A stretch of DNA of 64,000 nt. Source: Pseudomonas mandelii (GTDB taxonomy: Bacteria > Pseudomonadota > Gammaproteobacteria > Pseudomonadales > Pseudomonadaceae). Under the pieces are notes generated by a model. That model was given only the letters and a program-made list of their open reading frames with translations. It made no database searches and had not been told where the DNA came from. The stretch covers positions 147,699 through 211,698 of the forward strand of contig NZ_RCZA01000011.1 of assembly GCF_006438925.1 (NCBI RefSeq), written 5' to 3'. A program made the position numbers and the translations under genes. Every line of letters begins with the position of its first letter. Within the stretch, counting starts at the first letter, position 1. Positions 54,724 to 64,000 of the stretch are shown here, piece by piece.

Positions 54724-57700
54724 ATGAAGGATGTACTAACAAAACTTGATGAAACCCTGCGCGATGTTCAGCTGGCGTATTACTTGAAGAAAGTTGTGCC
54801 CTCCGACACCACCAAAAAGACACTCAAGCTAAAGACTGTCGAGGATCTCAGCGAGTTTTGGTTGCTTGATGTACAGGTTAGCCAGCGTGTTCGCACTTCC
54901 CCCGTTGCGTGTGCCATTGCCAGCCTGCAGCAATACACTTACCGCATTCTGCATGACATGGAGCCCGGCTACGGCCCAGCGACTAAAACGCCTGAGCGAG
55001 TAAAGACCTGGACCGACGAAATGCGTCGTTACTCAATCTGGGCGGGCCACCAAAAACTATTGTATTACCCTGAGATTTACCTCGATCCAAGCCTCAGAAA
55101 CACGGACAGCGATAATTTCAAACAACTGAAAAACGACATAAACCAAAGCCGGATTCAACCTGAGGCCATTGAGTCGGCCGTAAAATCTTACCTGACGCGC
55201 TTTGAGGAAGTATCCAATCTAAACATTCTCAATGGGTATATCGACGGCACGGATTTCGCCAATAGCAAATACTATTTCATTGCCAAATCGCGTTCCGGGC
55301 ATACTTATTTCTGGCGCTCACTGAACATGGCCGAACGGCCATATAACGGCGAGAAAACCGCAAGTGGAAAACGTGTCAAACAGGACCATCCCGAACCGTA
55401 CGCATGGTCGGACTGGGAAAAAGCAGATATCCCTATTCCGCACGACGCCATCGAACACACCATTCGCCCTGTCTGGTTCAATAATCGGCTGTTCGTTACC
55501 TGGGCCCAGTGCATTCATCAAGACCCGGCGGGTGTAACAAAAAACAGAAGAGATCCTCAACTATTGATGAGTTACTGCTACAAAAAGACTAACGACACCT
55601 GGAGCTCACCGCAAACGGTCTTGAACGAATATGTCAATAATGGCTTGCTTGGCAAACACACATCACGCCCTATCGAAGAAACTCCATTATCCGACCTGCA
55701 CCCAGACAAAATAAAATCACGTATAAATACGGTAGCCGTCCAAAACAGAGAGAATTCACAAGACGTTCTGCTCCTTGCCATCGTATTGTATGGCGAGCAA
55801 GCAGAATTAATGCTGCCAAGGACGTCCTATACAAACGGTGTTTACGACGGGTGGAATCGCTATGAGCACAAGCAAAACAACACCCCTCTCTTTTTAAGTT
55901 CCGCAAGCATTAATAAAAATCTTACTCACATCCCTGGCCCTCCCTCTCGGAGCTACAACATACTAGAGCCTCTTTCACTTCCGCATTACAAACTTGCATA
56001 CAACATTCACAAACACCCTATAAACGAGTTATCCAAACCTGTTTTCTACCTGCAATCAAAGCAGGAAACAAATCACACGAAACATGGAACCATAAAACCT
56101 GCCCCTACCCAGACACCATTATTGCCAACTGACTCAATATACTACAAAGTAGATTACGCGATGCATAGTTCAGAAACAATCATTTACCTGAATCTAAATC
56201 CGGACTTAATTTCAAACTCGCAAGCAGCTTCTTTATTTGTAGTTCAACAGTCAGCAATGCCCCAACTCGTTCAAACCACCCCTCTTATCTCAGGGACGGA
56301 TTCGTACCACTTCCATTTTGAAAATTGCAACCTAATTAGAACCACTGAAATATTCCAATATGGTTTAACAATACATGAAAATGACGAGCATTGGTTTGGC
56401 GGGGGCATTGAAGTTAGTACGGCGGATCGTTTTAGCACTCCAAAACTTTCAAATAATAATTCAGTGCAATATCTCGATTTTTCAGACTCATTGATACTGC
56501 ACAGCGATATCGGTCTGGTAGATCGTCAACCCATCAGACTCAATACCTTGCTTGCCACCGAGCTGACCGGTCGTGCCGAGAACAGTCTGGATGAACTGTT
56601 CAGCCGGGAAACACAACAGTTGCGGGAACCGAAAATATCTAATGGCGACTCTGATCAATCCATGGACTTTCACGGCCCCAACGGCCGCTATTACGCAGAG
56701 CTGTTCCTTAATTTACCTTGGTTGATAGCACATCGATTAAACGCGGAAGGGCGATACGTCGAGGCCGAACGCTGGATCAAATACCTCTTCGATCCGGGCC
56801 GAAGACTGTCCGAATGCTGGAAGACTGTGCCCTTGACCGGCACCGACGTGCCCTCCTATGCCGCTCGCGCCCCGCATGATCCGCACATGATTTCCCAAAG
56901 CTACCCAGTGCACGCTCGCAAGGCGCTTTACTTGCTTTATCTCGACATCTTGATCAATCGGGGCGATGCCACGTACCGGGAATTGACGCCAGATAGTCTC
57001 GTCGAGGCAAAGCTTTGGTATATGCGAGCATCGACTCTTCTTGGCTCGCGCCCGGTTATTCAATGGGCGGATCAATGGTCGTCCATCAGTTTGAAAGCAC
57101 TGAGCGCGAACCACACCGAGAAGCGCCGTGCACTTAAGAAGACACTGAACCTGTTGAACGCCAATGGCTCGATCAGGCTCCCAGGAGGAGACGTACGAGA
57201 GGCGCTGCCTGCTATCCAGACTTCGAGCCTGCGCGTGCCGTTCAACCCGGAGCTACTCAAGCGCTGGGACATTGTCGAGAGTCGCCTGTACAACCTGCGA
57301 CACAACATCGACATCAGCGGCAAGCCGTTGCGTTTGCCATTGTTCGCGGCGCCCATGGACCCGAAAGTTCTGGTCAGCCTCCGTGCGTCGGGCGTCTCCT
57401 ATGGCGTCAATTCGCAATTACACAAACCTGCGCTCTGGCACTATCGCTTCAACGCCATGCACAGTCAGGCGTTGAGTGCGGTAGACAGCGTGATCCAGTT
57501 CGGTTCCACGCTATTGTCGCTGATCGAACGCCAGGAACAGGCTCATCTGCAAGAGCAGCAGCAACAACAAGCCTGGGACATGGCAAAAATTTCCGTCGCG
57601 TTGCAAACCCAGGCGCTCAGCGTTGATAGTAAAAACCGTGAGTTTTTGAACACTGGCAAACAAGTCATCCTCGGGCGGTTGAAGCACTACGAGCAATTAC

Positions 57701-58911
57701 TGGAGAAAGATGTAACCCCGGAAGAAGCCGAGGCTGGTCGACTGTATTTGAGCAGCGCCACCGAAGAAATGGCTTCAGCATCCGCCCAGGCCGTCGCAGG
57801 CGGCCTGATGCTGATTCCAAACATCTTTGGCGTCGCCAACGGTGGTTCGCGCTGGGAAGGGACAGCCTATGCCACCAGCGCTCTCGCACAGCTGCGAGCT
57901 ACGCAGGCTCGTTCCGAGGCGAGCAACCTCGACCGTAATGCACAGTTCGCTCGCCGTCGGGAGGAGTGGGCGTTGAATCGTAATCAGGCACAACTTGAGC
58001 TGACACAGATCACGGCACAAATCGCGCAATCTGCCGAGCAGGAAAAGGTCACTCGCCTGCAGCTGAAACAGGCTGAAACAGCATTGAGCCATGCCCGAGA
58101 CAACCACGACTTTCTCCGCAAGCGCTTTACCAACAAGCAGCTTTATCAATGGCTCAACAATCAATTTTCAACGTTGTATGAACAGGCTTATGAAGTGGCG
58201 CTGGACTTATGCCTGGCCGCCGAGGCCTGCTGGCAATACGAGTGCGCCGACTACACCAGACGGTTCATTCAACCCGGGAAGTGGAACACCACTTACCGTG
58301 GTTTTTCAGCAGGTGAGAGCCTCAAGAGCCGTCTGGTGACAATGCAGGCCGAATTCCTGAAGGCTAACCGTCGCGGCCTGGAAATCACTAAAACCGTATC
58401 CCTGAGAACTCTCAAGGATAAGGACAAGACCAGCAAGATCAATCGGACCTGGGAGCAGATTCACACCTCGCTCATAGAGGAAGGGAGCTGTGATTTCGAA
58501 CTGACCCATAAAATGTTTGAAGACGACTGGAAGGGACAAGGACATTACCTGCGGCGTATCAAGACCCTCAGCGTGACGATACCGGGCATTGTGAGCCCCT
58601 ACGAAAACATCAGGGCAACGCTGACTCAAACGTCCAGTTCGATGTACCTGTCTACCGATACCAAAGGACCGAGCATCAAGGATCCGCGCGTTAAACAACA
58701 AGTCGCGCTTTCCACCGGAGACGACGATAGCGGCCTGTTCACTCTCAACCTTCTCGATGAACGCTACCTGCCTTTCGAATACACCGGGGCGATTTCAACG
58801 TGGCGCCTGACCTTCCCGAACCACACGGCGCAGAAAGCCATGCTTGATTCGCTGACCGACATCATCGTGCATGTGAAATACACGGCCAAAAGGCCTGGAG
58901 TTTCGCGATGA
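54724..58911 (+). CDS. tcaB: Tc toxin TcA subunit, C-terminal half (TcaB-like)
   Basis: 1,395 residues, starting MKDVLTKLDETLRDVQLAYYL. A neuraminidase-like domain starts the protein (about 1-300, with CAIASLQQYTYRILHDMEPGYG and RFEEVSNLNILNGYIDG). Variable receptor-binding sequence follows (about 380-600). A coiled-coil pore region (about 930-1170) contains the hydrophobic tip AGGLMLIPNIFGVANGG near residue 1028. The TcB-binding end has GFSAGESLKSRL and SVTIPGIVSPYENIRATLTQ. It forms the injection channel with TcaA. It overlaps the TcB gene by 4 bases. Confidence 0.92.
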   Translation: MKDVLTKLDETLRDVQLAYYLKKVVPSDTTKKTLKLKTVEDLSEFWLLDVQVSQRVRTSPVACAIASLQQYTYRILHDMEPGYGPATKTPERVKTWTDEMRRYSIWAGHQKLLYYPEIYLDPSLRNTDSDNFKQLKNDINQSRIQPEAIESAVKSYLTRFEEVSNLNILNGYIDGTDFANSKYYFIAKSRSGHTYFWRSLNMAERPYNGEKTASGKRVKQDHPEPYAWSDWEKADIPIPHDAIEHTIRPVWFNNRLFVTWAQCIHQDPAGVTKNRRDPQLLMSYCYKKTNDTWSSPQTVLNEYVNNGLLGKHTSRPIEETPLSDLHPDKIKSRINTVAVQNRENSQDVLLLAIVLYGEQAELMLPRTSYTNGVYDGWNRYEHKQNNTPLFLSSASINKNLTHIPGPPSRSYNILEPLSLPHYKLAYNIHKHPINELSKPVFYLQSKQETNHTKHGTIKPAPTQTPLLPTDSIYYKVDYAMHSSETIIYLNLNPDLISNSQAASLFVVQQSAMPQLVQTTPLISGTDSYHFHFENCNLIRTTEIFQYGLTIHENDEHWFGGGIEVSTADRFSTPKLSNNNSVQYLDFSDSLILHSDIGLVDRQPIRLNTLLATELTGRAENSLDELFSRETQQLREPKISNGDSDQSMDFHGPNGRYYAELFLNLPWLIAHRLNAEGRYVEAERWIKYLFDPGRRLSECWKTVPLTGTDVPSYAARAPHDPHMISQSYPVHARKALYLLYLDILINRGDATYRELTPDSLVEAKLWYMRASTLLGSRPVIQWADQWSSISLKALSANHTEKRRALKKTLNLLNANGSIRLPGGDVREALPAIQTSSLRVPFNPELLKRWDIVESRLYNLRHNIDISGKPLRLPLFAAPMDPKVLVSLRASGVSYGVNSQLHKPALWHYRFNAMHSQALSAVDSVIQFGSTLLSLIERQEQAHLQEQQQQQAWDMAKISVALQTQALSVDSKNREFLNTGKQVILGRLKHYEQLLEKDVTPEEAEAGRLYLSSATEEMASASAQAVAGGLMLIPNIFGVANGGSRWEGTAYATSALAQLRATQARSEASNLDRNAQFARRREEWALNRNQAQLELTQITAQIAQSAEQEKVTRLQLKQAETALSHARDNHDFLRKRFTNKQLYQWLNNQFSTLYEQAYEVALDLCLAAEACWQYECADYTRRFIQPGKWNTTYRGFSAGESLKSRLVTMQAEFLKANRRGLEITKTVSLRTLKDKDKTSKINRTWEQIHTSLIEEGSCDFELTHKMFEDDWKGQGHYLRRIKTLSVTIPGIVSPYENIRATLTQTSSSMYLSTDTKGPSIKDPRVKQQVALSTGDDDSGLFTLNLLDERYLPFEYTGAISTWRLTFPNHTAQKAMLDSLTDIIVHVKYTAKRPGVSR

Positions 58912-61900
58912 GTGAACAAGGCACAATGTCCGTCGCCGCTCCTGTACTGCCAAAAGGCGGGGGCGCCATTCAAAGCATCGGCAAGGGTTTTGGCGATATC
59001 GGCGCCCAGGGTGCTGCCTCGTATGAAGTCGCCTTACCCATTTCTCCGGGACGCGGCTTCGCACCTGACTTGTCGCTGAGCTATGGCAGTTCAGTCGGTA
59101 ACAGTGAGTTTGGCATCGGCTGGGGAGTTTCTTTGCCTGTCGTGGCGCGACGCACCAGCAAAGGTGTGCCGGCCTATGCCGACGATGACGAGATCGTCGG
59201 CCCCGGCGCAGTGGTGTGGATGCCCGAGCAAGGCGCTCAGGGCACGCTCACAACCAACATTACTCGCTACAACGATCTGCAACTGGATACAACCTACACC
59301 GTGGTACGCCACTTCCCGCGCCTCGAAAAAAGCTTTGACCGAATCGAACACTGGTCTTCCAAAAACGACAGACCGGGTTTCTGGCTGGTGCACGGTGCCG
59401 ATGGCAGCCTTCACGTGTTCGGCAGACAACCGGCATCGCGTCGCGCCGATCCCGAGGATGCGAACCGTGTTGCCGAATGGTTGCTGGAGGAAAGCGTGAA
59501 CCCGCACGGCGAGCACATTCTCTACCAGTACACGGCTGAAAAGGCGCAGCGCTACCTGAGCAGCGTGAGCTATGGCAATTTCAAGGCCGACGCGCAGCTG
59601 TATTTATGGAAACCGGATCAGCTGAAAACGGTGCAATGGCACTTCGAACTGGTGTTCGACTACGGCGAACGCAGCCTGGATTATCAAGAGAAACCGGCGT
59701 ACGCCGGACAGCAATGGCTAACACGTAACGACGCTTTTTCCAGTTTCGCCTATGGCTTTGAAATACGCACACATCGCCTGTGCCGCCAGGTGCTGATGTT
59801 CCATCGTTTTCCCGCAGAGCTGGGTAACGATCCGGTTCTGGTCAGACGCCTGTTAATCGATTACCGACAGACGCCTCTGGGGTATCAGCATCTGAGCGCC
59901 GCCCATGAGCAGGCCTACACAGAGGCGACAACCGCCGAAAACCGCCCGCCCATGGAATTCACCTACAGCGCCTTTGAACTACCGGCAGCCTCCAGCATGT
60001 GGCAGCCGTTTCAGAACATGCCCGGTCTCAACGACGGGCAACGTTATCAATGGGTGGACCTGTACGGCGAAGGTCTGGCGGGTGTGCTGTATCGGGATAG
60101 CGCTGGCTGGTACTACCGCGAACCCATTCGCGCCAAAGCCAAAAGCAACGAGGTGGCTTACGACCAGCTGCGCGTCGTCCCCGCAGTACCGACGGCTGCA
60201 TCCGCCAGGATGGCGTTTCAGTCACTGAGCGATCTGACTGGCGATGGTCGATTGGACTTGATCACTGCCCAGCCGAAGTCAAGCGGGTTTTTCTCGCTTG
60301 ATGCCGAGCGAAAGTGGTCAGGATTTGCCACGTTCGATGCGTTCCCGATTGAGTTTTTCCAGCGAAAAAGCCAATTGGCCGACCTGATGGGTGCCGGACT
60401 CAGCGACCTCGCCATGATAGGACCCCGAAGCGTCCGGTTGTACGCCAACCGGCGCAAGAAAGGCTTCGCCCCCGCTGTCGAAGTGCCTCGTAAAAAGGAT
60501 GACGACGACCTTCCCGTGCTGACGTCTTCACCCGGCGAACTGGTCGCCTTCAGCGACATGCTCGGCAGTGGTCAACAACACCTGGTACGCATACGTCACA
60601 ACGAAGTGAAGTGCTGGCCAAACCTGGGCCGCGGGCGTTTCGGCAAAGGTCTCGTGCTCGGGTCGCCGGGCATTGCATACGAGGCGTTCGACGCTTCGCG
60701 TATTCGTCTGGCGGATCTGGACGGCTCTGGTGCTACCGACCTGATTTACCTGGAGTCCAAGCATGCGCTTATCTATATGAACCGCAGCGGCAACAGCTTT
60801 GCTCCGCCGGTCAGGCTGACCTGGCCAGAGGGTGTTCGCTTCAACAGTTTATGTCAGGTGAGCTTCGACAGCCTTCAAGGGCTCGGCTGCTCCAGCCTGA
60901 TACTGAGCACGCCGAACATGACGCCCCGCCATTGGCGCTACGATTTCGTCAGTGCAAAACCCTATTTGCTCATCGGCGCCAATAACAATATGGGCGCCGC
61001 AAACTGCATCAGTTATCGCAGTTCGGCGCAGGAATGGCTGGATGAGAAAGCGGAGAAAATCAAAGCCGGCAAACCTCCCATCTGTCACCTGCCATTTGCC
61101 ATGCATGTGGTCTCGAAAAAGACCCAACTCGACGAGATCACTGGCAATCGCCTGACCCAGAGTTTTTCCTATCGCCAAGGATACTATGATGGTATCGAGC
61201 GGGAGTTTCGCGGCTTCGGCTTATTGCTACAGGTCGACAGTGAAACGCCCCCCAGTGATACCCCACTGGAAGGTTTTACAACGCCATGCCTGACAAAGAG
61301 CTGGTTCCATACGGGACAAGCGGTGGACATGCCCCGTGACGGTTTCGACGTCACTGACAAACACGCTGTGGAACCGGGCAAATCGCTGCTTTGCCAATAC
61401 CGGTCCGAGACTGACAGTGACGCTGTAATCGATTCGCCAGACCTGTCGACAACCCTGGAAATGGCACGCGCCCTGAGTGGCCAAGTGCTGCGCAGCGAAG
61501 TCTTTGGCATCGATGAGCGCTCAGGAATCAGCACGCTCTATTCTGTCCAGGAAAACCGCTATCGGGTTCGCTTGCTGCAAGTGCCGCAAGGCAAACGGCA
61601 CTACGCCCGGATGTTGCCTTTGGCGCTGGAATCCATCAGCTATCAATACGAAGGCATCGCTGATGACCCGCAATGTCAGCACACCTTCAATCTGCGGCAT
61701 GACCCGTACGGCGCTCTGACCCACAGCGTGAGCGTCCATTACGCCAGACGCAAAGCCGCCGACGACACCCCGCCCTTCAGCGATACCGATCAACAACAAT
61801 GGTGGCGCGATGCGCATGATCCGGCGCAACAGTTCTACTACCTGAGCGAAACCCGCGCCGAGTTCATCCATCTGGACGCGCCCCAAGGATGGCGACTGGG

Positions 61901-63383
61901 CCTGCCCTATCGTCAGCGCACCCGGGCACAGAAACGACCCAAGGCGCCCGAGAATGGAGGGCTGCCGGCAAAGGACATGACGTACGAAAAACTCCTCGAA
62001 CGGGTAAAGGAATCAGCCTGGACCCACCAGAGTGTTCTGACTGGCCTTTCGGTGCAGCGCTATAAGAACACCTCAACCGCAGAAACCCTCAAGGAGGGTG
62101 TCGCGCACTTCGAAGCCCTTGCCGACTATCTGGAAACTGCCGAGCTCGACGAAACGGCCCTGACTGCTTTCGACGTATTGCCGCAGGCGAGTCGCCCCAC
62201 AGAAGAGCTGATCGAACAAATGGGCTATCAGCGCATGACCGATTTTTTTTCGGCGCCCTCAGAAAAATTCTGGTCGGTCAAAAGCTCTTTTTCGACCTAC
62301 GCCACTTTGGCGGGCTTCTACAAAATAAAGAGTTTCCAAGCGAGTAAGAGCCAAGGCGTGACCAAGGTTTTCTATGACAAGCATTGTTGCCTGATCACTG
62401 AGTTCAGGCTGCCCGATCGCTGTGCCACTCAAGCAACCTACGACTATCGTTCGCTTCTACCTCTGCGCATCGTCGACCCGAACGGCAACGTCCATGAAGC
62501 TCTCTACAACAGCTTTGGCCGGTTGCTGGCCAACAGTTTTTACGGCACCGAAGGCAACAAACCCACAGGTTTCAAACCGATTGCTGATTACAAGCGCCCG
62601 ACATTCACCAGGCCGGGCGATGCCATCGCAGACGGTAAAAAAGCGTTACAGAAAGCCGCCAGCACCACATTTTCAGCGCCGTTCAGCTGGATGGGATGCA
62701 TCTCGGAGGCGGCCATGAAAGAGGCTGATTGGCTGGCGCGCTGCATAACCAAGGGCGATTTGCTACCCGGTGGGTTTATTTGCAATCGTGCCCGAGATCG
62801 TCTGGCGGCACTTGAGAAGCACTCTGCCGATGATGAGAAATTGAAGATCGAAATCGACAAGTCGCCCCGTGAGCCGATACACGTCGCCACCCTGGTCGCC
62901 GATCGTTACCCCGACGACAAGCAGCAACAAATCCACATCAGCGTTACTTGCCTTGATGGCTTCGGCCGAACATTGCAAAGCAAGCAATTGGTTGAATCAG
63001 GGACCGCTTATGTTGTCGACGCCAAGGGTGGATTGACGCTTGAAAATGGAAAACCGCTCGAGCAGGTGTCAGCTATGCGCTGGCGTATCAGCGAACGGGT
63101 TGAATACAACAACAAGGGATTGGCGATCCGCACTTACCGGCCGTACTTTGCCAATCACCATCAGTACATCAACGATGTGTCCTTGCGGCAGTTCGGCCAC
63201 TACGACCTGCAGTTTTACGATGCGCTGGGCCGACCAGCCTGCACACGACTCGCCAGACAAGGCGACCTTTCCTGTATGCGGCGGCAAACCCGACATCCCT
63301 GGTACACCGTTGAGGAGGACGAGAACGATACGCTCGAAGAGATCACGCCCAAGACACCTGCCATTTCCGGAGGTGCCGCATGA
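58908..63383 (+). CDS. tcaC: Tc toxin TcB subunit (SpvB/TcaC-like)
   Basis: 1,491 residues. The SpvB domain lies at the N-terminus (about 8-290, with LPKGGGAIQSIGKGF and ISPGRGFAPDLSLSY). FG-GAP-type beta-propeller blades follow (about 440-640, for example DLTGDGRLDL near 440 and DLDGSGATDL near 600), and dock on TcA. TcdB middle domains lead to a C-terminal Rhs-type region. TcB and TcC together form the hollow shell that holds the toxic enzyme. It overlaps tcaB and the TcC gene by ATGA junctions. Confidence 0.93.
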   Translation: MSEQGTMSVAAPVLPKGGGAIQSIGKGFGDIGAQGAASYEVALPISPGRGFAPDLSLSYGSSVGNSEFGIGWGVSLPVVARRTSKGVPAYADDDEIVGPGAVVWMPEQGAQGTLTTNITRYNDLQLDTTYTVVRHFPRLEKSFDRIEHWSSKNDRPGFWLVHGADGSLHVFGRQPASRRADPEDANRVAEWLLEESVNPHGEHILYQYTAEKAQRYLSSVSYGNFKADAQLYLWKPDQLKTVQWHFELVFDYGERSLDYQEKPAYAGQQWLTRNDAFSSFAYGFEIRTHRLCRQVLMFHRFPAELGNDPVLVRRLLIDYRQTPLGYQHLSAAHEQAYTEATTAENRPPMEFTYSAFELPAASSMWQPFQNMPGLNDGQRYQWVDLYGEGLAGVLYRDSAGWYYREPIRAKAKSNEVAYDQLRVVPAVPTAASARMAFQSLSDLTGDGRLDLITAQPKSSGFFSLDAERKWSGFATFDAFPIEFFQRKSQLADLMGAGLSDLAMIGPRSVRLYANRRKKGFAPAVEVPRKKDDDDLPVLTSSPGELVAFSDMLGSGQQHLVRIRHNEVKCWPNLGRGRFGKGLVLGSPGIAYEAFDASRIRLADLDGSGATDLIYLESKHALIYMNRSGNSFAPPVRLTWPEGVRFNSLCQVSFDSLQGLGCSSLILSTPNMTPRHWRYDFVSAKPYLLIGANNNMGAANCISYRSSAQEWLDEKAEKIKAGKPPICHLPFAMHVVSKKTQLDEITGNRLTQSFSYRQGYYDGIEREFRGFGLLLQVDSETPPSDTPLEGFTTPCLTKSWFHTGQAVDMPRDGFDVTDKHAVEPGKSLLCQYRSETDSDAVIDSPDLSTTLEMARALSGQVLRSEVFGIDERSGISTLYSVQENRYRVRLLQVPQGKRHYARMLPLALESISYQYEGIADDPQCQHTFNLRHDPYGALTHSVSVHYARRKAADDTPPFSDTDQQQWWRDAHDPAQQFYYLSETRAEFIHLDAPQGWRLGLPYRQRTRAQKRPKAPENGGLPAKDMTYEKLLERVKESAWTHQSVLTGLSVQRYKNTSTAETLKEGVAHFEALADYLETAELDETALTAFDVLPQASRPTEELIEQMGYQRMTDFFSAPSEKFWSVKSSFSTYATLAGFYKIKSFQASKSQGVTKVFYDKHCCLITEFRLPDRCATQATYDYRSLLPLRIVDPNGNVHEALYNSFGRLLANSFYGTEGNKPTGFKPIADYKRPTFTRPGDAIADGKKALQKAASTTFSAPFSWMGCISEAAMKEADWLARCITKGDLLPGGFICNRARDRLAALEKHSADDEKLKIEIDKSPREPIHVATLVADRYPDDKQQQIHISVTCLDGFGRTLQSKQLVESGTAYVVDAKGGLTLENGKPLEQVSAMRWRISERVEYNNKGLAIRTYRPYFANHHQYINDVSLRQFGHYDLQFYDALGRPACTRLARQGDLSCMRRQTRHPWYTVEEDENDTLEEITPKTPAISGGAA

Positions 63384-64000
63384 GCGCGCAATTGCATAGC
63401 AAGACACCGACGCTGACCGCGGTCGACAGCCGAGGTCTGACAACCCGGCATGTCGCTTACTGGCGTAGCGACGCGGCCGCAACAGCACAGGCAAGGATAA
63501 CGCGCCAACTGCATGACATTGCGGGGCGTCTGGTTGCGCAGTGGGATCCACGACTGTCCCACGGCGAGTCCAGGGCCAATCTGAGCAGCATTTACAGCCT
63601 GTCCGGCAGATTGTTACAGACAGACAGTGTTGACGCCGGGTGGCAGGTCAATCTACCCGCAGACGCAGGACACATAGTGCGTAACTGGGACCAGCGCGGC
63701 AATGTTCGGCACACCCACTACGACGACCAGCTAAGGCCGGTCAGCATCCAGGAACAAGCAGCAGGCGATACCCTGAACGTAGTCGAGCGTATGACCTACG
63801 GCGACAGCTCTCCACAGAACGCATCACGTAATCTGTGTGGAGAGCTGACTCGTCATGATGACTGCGCCGGCACCTTGATTACTGAAGGACACGCGATCTG
63901 CGCCAAACCCCTTGGCCATACGCGGCACTTCCTGCGCAACGCCGATCGACCAAACTGGCCGGCTGACGAGAAAGCATGTGACAGCCTGCTTGAAGACAGT
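63380..64000 (+). CDS. tccC: Tc toxin TcC subunit (Rhs-repeat protein), 5' part
   Basis: 207 codons to the window edge, starting MSAQLHSKTPTLTAVDSRGL, followed by VAYWRSDA and Rhs/YD-type sequence (WDQRGNVRHTHYDDQLRP), all typical of TccC proteins. The autoproteolysis core and the variable toxic C-terminus lie beyond the window. It overlaps the TcB gene by 4 bases. Confidence 0.9.
   Translation, partial: MSAQLHSKTPTLTAVDSRGLTTRHVAYWRSDAAATAQARITRQLHDIAGRLVAQWDPRLSHGESRANLSSIYSLSGRLLQTDSVDAGWQVNLPADAGHIVRNWDQRGNVRHTHYDDQLRPVSIQEQAAGDTLNVVERMTYGDSSPQNASRNLCGELTRHDDCAGTLITEGHAICAKPLGHTRHFLRNADRPNWPADEKACDSLLEDS

Overview
This is a chromosomal segment of a Pseudomonas, most likely from the P. 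fluorescens group. The evidence is the gene order (rbfA-infB-nusA-rimP, then secG-tpiA-glmM-folP-ftsH; greA-carB-carA-dapB-dnaJ-dnaK-grpE; recN/fur/omlA), a GC-rich composition, a Pseudomonas-type REP doublet and a tmRNA tag ending in YALAA. No replication origin, integrase, insertion sequence or CRISPR array was seen.

Bases 1-28,100 are conserved core genome. The minus strand carries a translation and RNA block (rbfA, infB, nusA, rimP, tRNA-fMet, tRNA-Leu), then secG, tpiA, glmM, folP, ftsH and rlmE. yhbY is divergent from rlmE. Next come a DUF4149 membrane protein, greA, carB, carA, dapB and the heat-shock genes dnaJ, dnaK and grpE. recN (SOS), fur, bamE/omlA, rnfH, ratA, a sodium-dependent transporter and smpB complete the block. 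Legible control sites include two close matches to the heat-shock sigma consensus (before grpE and before dnaK), a LexA box before recN, and a hairpin-rich leader before carA.

Bases 28,100-36,850 hold a lactate-utilisation locus: the regulator lldR, a divergent operon of permease lldP, the three-gene LutABC L-lactate oxidation complex and a large FAD/Fe-S D-lactate dehydrogenase, with a clear LldR-type operator ahead of lldP.

Bases 36,850-49,990 are more variable. A tandem duplication contains two small secreted two-cysteine proteins, an internally deleted ssrA relic and the intact ssrA (tmRNA) gene, followed by a truncated isochorismatase-like gene. Then come a possible lysozyme-inhibitor-like secreted protein, a DUF2252 protein, a three-gene KaiC-like ATPase/histidine-kinase operon, an acetyltransferase, a metallophosphoesterase, and an envelope group (ArnT-like glycosyltransferase, PAP2 phosphatase, Ais-like phosphatase).

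Bases 49,990-64,000 hold a chemoreceptor and a Tc insecticidal-toxin operon: TcA split into two genes, a complete TcB, and the start of a TcC/Rhs gene that runs off the window. The strongest candidates for little-described biology are the KaiC-like operon with altered catalytic and phosphorylation positions, the ssrA duplication relic, and the split-TcA toxin locus with an AT-rich segment.
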